A program made the position numbers and the translations under genes. Below, piece after piece: positions 1 to 7,091 of a stretch of DNA of 64,000 nucleotides. The DNA comes from JACSRF01 sp963695505 (GTDB taxonomy: Bacteria; Chloroflexota; Anaerolineae; Promineifilales; Promineifilaceae). The stretch covers positions 248,001 through 312,000 of the forward strand of contig CAVOGX010000015.1 in assembly GCA_963695505.1 (NCBI GenBank), read 5' to 3'. Below the pieces are notes generated by a model. That model made no database searches. It was not told the DNA's origin and worked only from the letters and a program-made list of their open reading frames with translations. Numbering within the stretch: position 1 is the first letter of the stretch; every line of letters starts with the position of its first letter.

Positions 1-1452
1 GATCGTGAACTATCAGCCCGTCTATATTCGGGAGACAGCGAAATGCGCATCCGGCAGGAAATTATGCTAGGCATTGGCGGGGTCAGGCTCCTGCGAAAAT
101 TGGGGATAGAACCGTACGCTTACCATATGAATGAAGGGCATTCGGCCTTCCTGCTTTTAGAGTTAATTCGTGAGCAGGTTGTCGATGGGGTTCCTTTCGA
201 AACAGCAATGAAAAAGGTGCAAAAGCAGACGGTGTTTACAACTCACACTCCTGTGCCAGCCGGACATGATGCCTTTGGCTTTCATATGATCGAGCAATAT
301 TTCCGAGGTTTTTGGGAAGAGCTTGGCATATCTCGGGAACAATTCTTGAATTTGGGAGGTCACCAGGAGGAATGGGGTATCGCGTTTAATATGACAGTGT
401 TGGCGCTACGCCTATCTGGGCAATCCAATGGCGTTAGCAAACTCCATGGTGAGGTTTCAAGGAAGATGTGGCAAGAAGTATGGCCGGACAGATCTGTGGA
501 AAATGTGCCAATTACCTCCATCACAAATGGAGTTCACGTTCCTTCCTGGATTTCCAGTGAAATGAGCCAGCTATTTTCTAAATATTTAGGCCCAGAGTGG
601 CGAGATCGCCATGACGACCCGCTCATTTGGGAGCGGTTAGTAGATATTCCTGATGAAGAATTGTGGCACTTGCATTTGGGAATGAAGCGGAAGATGATTA
701 GTTTCTTCCAGGAATATGTGCGGCGAAGTTGGATTAACGGCCGTCATGACCCCACACAGATACTCACCGGCGGTACACTGCTGGAGCCGACAGCCCTGAC
801 CATCGGTTTTGCCCGGCGTTTCGCTACCTATAAACGCGCCACCCTGATTTTTCGCGATATGGAGCGTCTCAAGCATATCCTTTTGGATACCCACCGTCCT
901 GTGCAAATCATCTTCGCAGGAAAAGCTCATCCGGCTGACGAACCAGGCAAACAGCTTATTCAATACATCTACAATATGGCCAAACACAATGAGTTAGGTG
1001 GGCGCATTGCATTTGTGGAAGACTATAACATGCACATGGCCCGGTACCTGGTTCAAGGTGTCGACGTTTGGTTGAATACGCCGCGCCGTCCACGAGAGGC
1101 CAGCGGTACAAGCGGTATGAAAGCCGCTTTAAATGGGGTACCAAACTTAAGTGTGTTGGACGGATGGTGGGTAGAAGGGTACAACGGAGCTAATGGCTGG
1201 GCTATTGGCGGGGGAGACTCTTTCAACGACCAAAACGTCCAAGATGCTCACGATGCAAACTCGGTGTACTCACTGCTAGAAGAAGAAATTGTGCCATTGT
1301 TCTACAATCGTGATAAGGATGGAATTCCTCGTGGATGGGTGGAAATCATGCGCGAATCAATTCGCTCTAATGCTGCCAAATTTAGTATGCGGCGCATGGT
1401 TAAAGAGTACACGACCGAACTTTATTTAAATGCGATTCAAAACAACAGTTGA
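1..1452 (+). CDS. glgP: Alpha-glucan (glycogen) phosphorylase, 3' part
   Basis: The reading frame is open from the first base, so the 5' end lies outside the window; the first ATG in frame is internal. The enzyme releases glucose-1-phosphate from alpha-1,4-glucan using pyridoxal phosphate (GT35). Visible are the family motif RLYSGDSEMRIRQE at the very start, NEGHSAF, and the PLP-lysine region EASGTSGMKAALNG near the C-terminus followed by DGWW. The sequence resembles the TIGR02094 type rather than the animal/E. coli GlgP type. It carries one copy of the dispersed ACGGCCGT palindrome (737), read as Asn-Gly-Arg. Identification is firm; only the N-terminal portion is missing. Confidence 0.93.
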   Translation, partial: DRELSARLYSGDSEMRIRQEIMLGIGGVRLLRKLGIEPYAYHMNEGHSAFLLLELIREQVVDGVPFETAMKKVQKQTVFTTHTPVPAGHDAFGFHMIEQYFRGFWEELGISREQFLNLGGHQEEWGIAFNMTVLALRLSGQSNGVSKLHGEVSRKMWQEVWPDRSVENVPITSITNGVHVPSWISSEMSQLFSKYLGPEWRDRHDDPLIWERLVDIPDEELWHLHLGMKRKMISFFQEYVRRSWINGRHDPTQILTGGTLLEPTALTIGFARRFATYKRATLIFRDMERLKHILLDTHRPVQIIFAGKAHPADEPGKQLIQYIYNMAKHNELGGRIAFVEDYNMHMARYLVQGVDVWLNTPRRPREASGTSGMKAALNGVPNLSVLDGWWVEGYNGANGWAIGGGDSFNDQNVQDAHDANSVYSLLEEEIVPLFYNRDKDGIPRGWVEIMRESIRSNAAKFSMRRMVKEYTTELYLNAIQNNS

Positions 1453-1514
1453 TAAAAATGCGGGGGTGTGTTTTCGAGATACACCCTCTACATTATTTTG
1501 GTAATTGGCTATTT

Positions 1515-1829
1515 ATGAAACGTTGGCGCCGCCGTGTTGCTTACATTCTTGTTATTGCGATGTGGTTGGCTGTTATGTCGTTTCCATTCCTCGCTTTTTA
1601 CTTATCAACCCGTGGCGAAATTCGCCTGGGTGGGGAGCAGCATTCTATCAGGGTTTTTTTGTTGCAAGAGGATGAAGCCCAAGGAATAGGCATTGCCAGG
1701 GAACGGCCGTTACCCGACCAGCCAGCATGTAATCATACCCGTGTAACTTATCTCTTGTGGCAGGGACAAGGTCAGAATACAACCTATTGCCAATGTCCGG
1801 ATACCGGTGTCATTTCCTGCCCGCCTTAA
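1515..1829 (+). CDS. Hypothetical single-pass membrane protein
   Basis: About 104 residues from ATG 1515; the frame extends upstream to 1449 but the later ATG begins directly at the basic segment MKRWRRR before one hydrophobic helix (roughly residues 8-30). The C-terminal part has four cysteines, the last two in CQCPDTGVISC, which suggests an extracytoplasmic disulfide or metal-bound tail. No clear ribosome-binding site. I recognise no family. It sits between glgP and an osmC-like gene on the same strand. Confidence 0.5.
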   Translation: MKRWRRRVAYILVIAMWLAVMSFPFLAFYLSTRGEIRLGGEQHSIRVFLLQEDEAQGIGIARERPLPDQPACNHTRVTYLLWQGQGQNTTYCQCPDTGVISCPP

Positions 1830-1849
1830 ATCAATTTAGGAGAACCGCA

Positions 1850-2278
1850 ATGAGCAATATAGCCCTGAAATGGACTGGCCAGGGAGCAAAAATGTTTATC
1901 AGTCGTGATACGTTCGGTCATGTTATTGTGAGCGGATCATGGCCACAAGATGATCCCAACTGGCAAGAATGGCAGGCCGTCAAGCCATCGGACTTACTCC
2001 TCATGAGCCTGGCTTCATGTGCAGCCTACGACGTTGTCACCATATTGGAACGCCAACGCCAAAATCTGATCAACCTGTACATTACTACTGAAGGTCAGCA
2101 AGCCGCCGAGCCACCTTATCAATTCACCGACATTCACATGCACTATATCGTGGAGGGAGATAGCCTAGACCCAGCAAAAGTTGAACGAGCCATAGAGCTT
2201 TCTGAAGAAAAATACTGTTCTGTTGCCGCAACCATACGGGGTGTTGCCAATATTACCCACAGTTATGAAATTCACTAA
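1850..2278 (+). CDS. OsmC/Ohr family protein
   Basis: 142 residues. OsmC-like proteins reduce organic hydroperoxides with a pair of cysteines. Both expected cysteine contexts are present: MSLASCAAYD around residue 60 and EKYCSVA near residue 125. The start ATG 1850 is preceded by AGGAG at a normal distance, which is why I prefer it to the longer frame beginning at 1757 inside the previous gene. The substrate is not deducible. Many OsmC homologues with the SLASC form are YhfA-like proteins of unknown substrate rather than true Ohr. Confidence 0.85.
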   Translation: MSNIALKWTGQGAKMFISRDTFGHVIVSGSWPQDDPNWQEWQAVKPSDLLLMSLASCAAYDVVTILERQRQNLINLYITTEGQQAAEPPYQFTDIHMHYIVEGDSLDPAKVERAIELSEEKYCSVAATIRGVANITHSYEIH

Positions 2279-2338
2279 TCCACCTCGAGCATTTTGCAAT
2301 ATGTGGTACAATGGCTGCAAAAATCGTGTAAATAACCG

Positions 2339-2866
2339 ATGACCACCCCAACGACAACAACAAACACAAAGTCTGTGTATCAGCCAAACCCCAGCCAGCT
2401 TGCGCGAGAAAATGCTCTCAAACGGTTCAATAGGATATTCGTTTTCGTTCCCGTGACGCTGTTAGGCTTGATTGTCTTGGGGTTGGTTATATTTATGATT
2501 TGGGCGGCTTTAACTTCCAGTCCAGAAGACCATTTGTTTAGCCTGCTTTCGGGTACGGCCGATATTATCCTTATAACTTGCGTCATCTTACCTGCCATGC
2601 TCCTGTGTGCTGTGGGCCCAGCATTGGCAGGTTTCCTCATTTACCGCACTGCTGAACGACGCAAGCTGCCCCCCGAAGAAAAAAGGAGTAAACTGCAAAC
2701 ATTATTATGGCGAATAGACTCCTTGATTGAAAAAATTCAAGCTCGATTGCATGATTCATATCTGGACAAAGCTGCCCGCCCCATCATCAAAGGACATGCG
2801 ATTACCGCAGCATTACGCAATATCAATAACATAATATTGCGCATGCTTGGTAGAAGAAAAGGATAA
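2339..2866 (+). CDS. Hypothetical two-helix membrane protein
   Basis: 175 residues with a Thr-rich N-terminus, two hydrophobic segments (about residues 33-57 and 75-103) and a basic, helical cytoplasmic C-terminus. An extended -10-like TGGTACAAT lies about 30 bases upstream. The next small membrane gene follows within 11 bases, so the two are probably co-transcribed and may act together. No recognised domain. Confidence 0.6.
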   Translation: MTTPTTTTNTKSVYQPNPSQLARENALKRFNRIFVFVPVTLLGLIVLGLVIFMIWAALTSSPEDHLFSLLSGTADIILITCVILPAMLLCAVGPALAGFLIYRTAERRKLPPEEKRSKLQTLLWRIDSLIEKIQARLHDSYLDKAARPIIKGHAITAALRNINNIILRMLGRRKG

Positions 2867-2876
2867 CAAGCCACAA

Positions 2877-3095
2877 ATGATTAGTGAAAATGCAAGCAAT
2901 TGGAAAACAAAACTGCTCATCGGAGGAGCTGTCACCGGCGCCGTATTAGGACTTATTACAGCCTATTTACTGGCCCGTACCGCTGAAGAATCCAAAAATG
3001 GCCCACCCAACGTCACAACTGTTGATGCTCTTAAAGCCAGCATTGGATTAATCGGTATCATACGCAGCATAGCCTCATTAGGGGATGGAAAATAA
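2877..3095 (+). CDS. Small glycine-zipper membrane protein (YtxH-like)
   Basis: 72 residues from ATG 2877; a TTG start at 2847 would overlap the preceding gene. One transmembrane helix with a glycine pattern (IGGAVTGAVLGLITAY) sits near the N-terminus, followed by a short polar tail and a second weakly hydrophobic stretch. The layout resembles YtxH/gas-vesicle-type small proteins, but no signature proves it. It lies immediately behind the other small membrane gene. Confidence 0.55.
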   Translation: MISENASNWKTKLLIGGAVTGAVLGLITAYLLARTAEESKNGPPNVTTVDALKASIGLIGIIRSIASLGDGK

Positions 3096-3218
3096 CAAAT
3101 AGGATTGGCCTGCCCAAACGATTATTTCCGAAAGGGCGCAGGATAACATATATTTTCACTTCGAATTGAAAAATTTTTCGAGAGTGACGATTTGGCATCC
3201 TTACCAACAGGTTCTTAT

Positions 3219-3596
3219 ATGGCAAAAGTAATAGTCGTCGATGACGACCCCACCAATGTAGCCTTAACCCAGATGCTTCTGGAACTAGAAGGGTTCACTG
3301 TAGTAGCCTGCACAAACCTTGAACAAACCCATGCTGCCGCCCAAGGCGGGGCGGATGCGTTTGTGATTGATGTAAACCTGTCACGCAAGGAGAGTGGGCT
3401 TGATTTTCTCAAGGATGTGCGCGCAGGAAAAACGGCCGTTCCTCCCAATACCTTCATTATCATTACATCCGGTGACCCTCGCCGCAAGCGGGAAGCGATT
3501 GAACAGGGAGCATCAAAGTTCTTGCTAAAACCCTACCCACCCGAAACCCTACCCACCATCATTCAGACCTTCCTTGCCGGAGAACAAAATGGCTAG
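3219..3596 (+). CDS. Stand-alone response regulator receiver domain
   Basis: About 125 residues, a CheY-like fold without an output domain. Visible are the acidic pocket VVDDDP near the N-terminus, the phospho-acceptor Asp in FVIDVNLS, a Thr/Ser switch in IIITSGD and the conserved Lys in LLKPY. ATG 3219 places VIVVDDDP at the usual distance; TTG 3192 is an alternative start. The stop overlaps the start of the PHP-AlbA_2 gene by eight bases, so the two proteins are translationally coupled and probably one signalling unit. No histidine kinase is adjacent. Confidence 0.88.
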   Translation: MAKVIVVDDDPTNVALTQMLLELEGFTVVACTNLEQTHAAAQGGADAFVIDVNLSRKESGLDFLKDVRAGKTAVPPNTFIIITSGDPRRKREAIEQGASKFLLKPYPPETLPTIIQTFLAGEQNG

Positions 3597-5373
3597 AAGA
3601 GGCGGTCGCCGTACCAACAACACAAAACAACCATCCCGTCAATGGCGGCGCATGGACCTACATATACATACACCGGGTTCAAATGATTATCAGGAACCCC
3701 ACATAACCTATCTTGATATTCTACGTCAGGCAGAAATTCGCGGCCTGGATATTATTGCCATAACCGACCACAATACAATCACTGGTTTCGGTACATTAAA
3801 AAAAGAGTTGGAGCAACTGCTCTGGCTTGAAGATATTGGGAGAATCGAAGGTGAAGAGCAGCGGCGATTGGACGAATACCGCCGACTCCTAAGCAAAATT
3901 TTGGTATTGCCGGGATTTGAATTTACAGCAACGTTTGGGTTTCATATTCTCGGCATCTTTCCCCCCGAGACACCGGTCAGCTTTTTAGAGCACCTGCTCC
4001 TCACGCTAAAAGTTCCCCCCGATGCCCTACACGAAGGCAGTTCTACAGTTGGTTCCACGTCTGATGTCCTAACAGCTTACCGCATAATTAACGAAGCGGG
4101 TGGTATCGTTATTGCCGCCCACGCGAATTCCGGAAATGGCGTAATGCTGCGTGGTCTTGATTTTGGCGGGCAAACGCGCATTGCCTATACGCAAGACCCA
4201 AACTTGCACGTGCTGGAAGTGACCGACTTGGAAAAGCGGGGTCGTTATACCACACGCCGCTTTTTTGATGGCTCCAAACCGGAATACCCGCGCCCAATGC
4301 GCTGCATCCAGGGCTCAGACGCCCACCGTCTGATTCGCAGCACAGATAATCCCAAGAATTTGGGGATTGGCGAACGGGTAACGGAAGTTCTGCTGAGCGA
4401 TGTCAGCTTCGAAGCACTGGCGTCTGTGCTGAAAGGCAATGACTTCTCATTGACACGGCCGTATCGCGGCCCGGCAAAACCGGTGGACTTTGTGCAGCTA
4501 GCACGAGAAGAAGGAGAATCCATCGTGCAGGCCTTTCACGCCAGCATGGCACAGCGTGGCGGGCACCAGGACCGTATTTTGCAAGACATTTGCGCTATGG
4601 CCAACACCAATGGCGGCACAATTTATGTAGGTATCTCTAACAATCCCAAAGAGGACCCCGTGGGTGTACGCGAGCACAATAAAGCAATTGAACGGCTGCA
4701 AAATACCGTCTCAAACCGCTTCAGCCCCGAACCTGACATTCTCGTTGACAGCTTGCCCACGCAAGACAAACGTATCGTACGCATTGTCGTTCAACCAGGT
4801 CCAGAACCCCCGTACGCCATTGACCAATATCGTTTTTACATACGTGACGACTCAGGCACAAACCTGGCGGTACGCGATGAAATTGTACAACTGGTAAAGA
4901 AGAGATTGGGCAGTGCCGCAAGCGAGGTAAGTACGGCCGTTCCTATCCCCATTCCTACTGCCGTGCCCATGCCTCTCCCCGTCCCCGAACCTATGAGCAG
5001 CCCACCCACCCCGCAGCAAAGCAGCGATGAACTGCCCCGTACCGGTGTAGAAATCGTGAACAGCGAAAAAAGAGAGGGGACGATTTACCACACAGTACGC
5101 GATCTGCGAAATGGCAACTTAATCAAGAACGTCACTAAATCCTCAGCCCGCAAGCTGTGGCGCTACGCCATAACCCAAACCGAAAGCGGAGCCGTCAAGC
5201 CAGATAAGCTGCGCTGGCAGGGCAACAAAGCTTTAGTAGATCGGCGGCAAAAAGGAGACAACGTCTGGTACGACCTGGCTTTGCGCGACGGCCAAAAAAA
5301 TGTCCATATCTATTTTGGCGTCACCGACAGCGGTCTCAGCGAGGATTGGCTGCCTGTGGTTGGCAGCGACTAG
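3589..5373 (+). CDS. PHP-domain phosphoesterase fused to AlbA_2/Schlafen-like domain
   Basis: 594 residues. The N-terminal PHP domain has a metal-site set: DLHIHTPGS (His25, His27), AITDHN, FEFTAT, AAHANSG and GSDAHRL. A middle region (about residues 320-440) matches AlbA_2/divergent AAA-4 domains, including ICAMANTNGGTIYVGI. A proline-rich linker then leads to a C-terminal beta-rich domain of about 110 residues that I do not recognise. The start has GGAG upstream and overlaps the receiver gene. PHP domains hydrolyse phosphoesters; AlbA_2 domains bind nucleic acid. The combination suggests a regulator or nucleic-acid phosphoesterase, but the substrate is unknown. Confidence 0.85.
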   Translation: MARRGGRRTNNTKQPSRQWRRMDLHIHTPGSNDYQEPHITYLDILRQAEIRGLDIIAITDHNTITGFGTLKKELEQLLWLEDIGRIEGEEQRRLDEYRRLLSKILVLPGFEFTATFGFHILGIFPPETPVSFLEHLLLTLKVPPDALHEGSSTVGSTSDVLTAYRIINEAGGIVIAAHANSGNGVMLRGLDFGGQTRIAYTQDPNLHVLEVTDLEKRGRYTTRRFFDGSKPEYPRPMRCIQGSDAHRLIRSTDNPKNLGIGERVTEVLLSDVSFEALASVLKGNDFSLTRPYRGPAKPVDFVQLAREEGESIVQAFHASMAQRGGHQDRILQDICAMANTNGGTIYVGISNNPKEDPVGVREHNKAIERLQNTVSNRFSPEPDILVDSLPTQDKRIVRIVVQPGPEPPYAIDQYRFYIRDDSGTNLAVRDEIVQLVKKRLGSAASEVSTAVPIPIPTAVPMPLPVPEPMSSPPTPQQSSDELPRTGVEIVNSEKREGTIYHTVRDLRNGNLIKNVTKSSARKLWRYAITQTESGAVKPDKLRWQGNKALVDRRQKGDNVWYDLALRDGQKNVHIYFGVTDSGLSEDWLPVVGSD

Positions 5374-5390
5374 AATCTATAGACATTATA

Positions 5391-6400
5391 TCGATTAAAT
5401 GAGATAGAATGACGTAACCTTGAAAACAACACCCTACCAGCTTAACAAGAGATGGAGCATGAGTAAATATCAGGATTACGCCGATAAACCCAGAGAATTT
5501 CTAGCCTTAACCGGGTACACGCGAACAGAATTTGATGCCTTGTTACCGCATTTCGCAAAACAGTTTTATGAACATATGAAACAGTATCGCCTGGATGGAA
5601 AGCCCAGAGGCAAACGCAAGTACAGCGATTATCAGAACAGCCCGTTGCCCACACCAGCCGACAAGCTCTTTTTCATTTTGAATTACCTCAAAACCAACAA
5701 CCTACAAGAAGTACAAGGTGCCATGTTTGGTATTAGCCAACCTAAAGCCAATCAATGGATTCATACCTTGCGGGTGGTGTTACAGCAAACCCTTACCTGT
5801 TTGAATGAAATGCCTGCACGTAGCATGGCGGAGGTGGTGTTTAATGATGACTGCACCCTCTATTTTCATGATGGCACCGAGCGTCCCATTCCCAGACCAA
5901 CCGATGCCGCCAAGCAAAAAGAGTTCTACAGTGGTAAAAAAAACAGCACGGCCTGAAAAACAACGCCATGATTAACACCGCCTGCAAAATACTCTTCCTC
6001 ACGGCGACCGTCGAGGGCAAAAGACATGATAAAAAGCTTGCTGACGAAAGCACCTATAGGTTGCCTCCTGGTAGCCAGCTGGCCCAAGACACTGGTTTTC
6101 AAGGTTTTGACCTGACGGGAGTGACCATTCTTCAACCCAAGAAGAAACCGCGCGGAGGCGAGCTCTCTGATTTGGATAAACATGTAAACGAATGGCTTTC
6201 ATCCCTCCGCATCCGCGTTGAGCACGCCATTGGTGGCGTCAAACGTTATCGTATTGTCAGGGACAAAATCAGAAATTGGAAGGAGGGGTTTCGAGACGCG
6301 GTCATGGAAATCTGTTGTGGCCTTCACAACTTCCGTTTGAACTTTCGTCCGTGGCATTATGAGCCTATTCAACTTCATCTCTTTGTACCTATCTAATCGA
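5391..6400 (+). mobile_element. IS5-family insertion sequence (IS427-like)
   Basis: About 1,010 bp with one transposase. The ends are inverted copies: TCGATTAAATGAGATAG on the left against TCGATTAGATAGG on the right, seven bases perfect then degenerate. Both ends are flanked by TATA (5387-5390 and 6401-6404), which could be a 4-bp target duplication or, because it is palindromic, a 2-bp TA. The stop codon of the transposase lies within the right end. The element has no copy of the ACGGCCGT palindrome found throughout the host DNA, consistent with recent arrival. Confidence 0.8.
5459..6396 (+). CDS. IS5-type DDE transposase, two frames joined by -1 frameshift
   Basis: The first frame (to 5956) carries a helix-turn-helix domain of the Tnp_4 type. 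The second (open until 6396) carries the DDE_Tnp_4 catalytic core, with AQDTGFQGF supplying an Asp and RIRVEHAIGGVKRYR the Glu. The frames meet at a run of eight A (5936-5943). Slipping back one base there gives YSGKKKQHGLKNN, the expected join. Programmed -1 frameshifting is known in this IS group, so I read this as functional. ATG 5459 has GGAG upstream; a TTG at 5420 is less likely. Confidence 0.85.
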
Positions 6401-6411
6401 TATAATCTTTT

Positions 6412-6912
6412 ATGAATATTGGTCTTCTTACTGTGAGCGACCGCGGGGCAGCCGGAGATTACGAAGACCGTAGCGGGCTACTCATGCGCCAAATTCTAGA
6501 GTCTCGTGCGCCGGCATGGGTCATCGTCCATCAGGTTATCGTGCCTGATGACTTTGAGGCTATTCGCCAAACGCTACTGCAATGGTGCCATGAAAGTGTC
6601 CACCTGATTTTGACATCAGGTGGTACGGGTTTTTCACCGCGAGATATCACCCCCGAAGCGACAAAATCGATTATCGAGCGAGAAACACCCGGTATTGTGG
6701 AAGCTTTGCGGGCCGAAAGTTTGAAAATTACACGGCACGCCATGCTTTCGCGGGCCGTTGCGGGTATTCACGGTCAGACCCTCATCATCAACATGCCGGG
6801 CAACCCTAAAGCCGTGCGTGAAAATCTAGACCTGCTCCTACCCATTCTTCCTCACGCTTTGGAACTGCTCACCAACAAACCCGGCACAGAGTCCCAGCAC
6901 CGCTCCATATAA
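6412..6912 (+). CDS. mog: Molybdopterin adenylyltransferase-like protein (MogA/MoaB)
   Basis: 166 residues. The family binds molybdopterin and activates it by adenylylation before molybdenum insertion. The binding motif TSGGTGFSPRDITPEAT and the C-terminal NMPGNPKAV are present. The ATG is only eight bases beyond the flanking TATA of the insertion sequence and has no Shine-Dalgarno sequence. The TATAAT formed at the IS junction (6401-6406) could start a leaderless transcript. A molybdopterin-dependent hydroxylase lies far away at the other end of the window. MoaB and MogA cannot be separated from sequence alone. Confidence 0.88.
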   Translation: MNIGLLTVSDRGAAGDYEDRSGLLMRQILESRAPAWVIVHQVIVPDDFEAIRQTLLQWCHESVHLILTSGGTGFSPRDITPEATKSIIERETPGIVEALRAESLKITRHAMLSRAVAGIHGQTLIINMPGNPKAVRENLDLLLPILPHALELLTNKPGTESQHRSI

Positions 6913-6938
6913 CTACCTTCAAATAGCAAATAACGAAC

Positions 6939-6966
6939 AAGAGCCCGGCTAATTGACCTGGCTCTT
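6939..6966 (+). terminator. Hairpin after mog
   Basis: AAGAGCCCGG pairs with CCTGGCTCTT, a ten-pair stem with one mismatch. Only a weak T stretch follows, so termination is plausible but not certain. It lies 27 bases beyond the mog stop. Confidence 0.45.
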
Positions 6967-7006
6967 GCCCTTAGAGAAGAGGGTTCCTGCGAGAGGAGGA
7001 GAAGAA

Positions 7007-7084
7007 ATGAAAGCATCCCGCATCGTTTTCCTGCCCTTTCTTAGTTGGCTGCATCTTACCCCAACCTGGTTAACAACTGTTTAA
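7007..7084 (+). CDS. Possible 25-residue hydrophobic small protein
   Basis: ATG 7007 follows a very strong purine-rich ribosome-binding site, GAGAGGAGGAGAAGAA, and runs 25 codons to TAA. The product begins MKASRIVFLPFLSW and is mostly hydrophobic. It lies between the hairpin behind mog and the convergent YfhO-like gene. It could be a small membrane peptide or a chance ORF behind a chance purine run; there is no comparative evidence. Confidence 0.3.
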   Translation: MKASRIVFLPFLSWLHLTPTWLTTV

Positions 7085-7091
7085 GAGCGTG

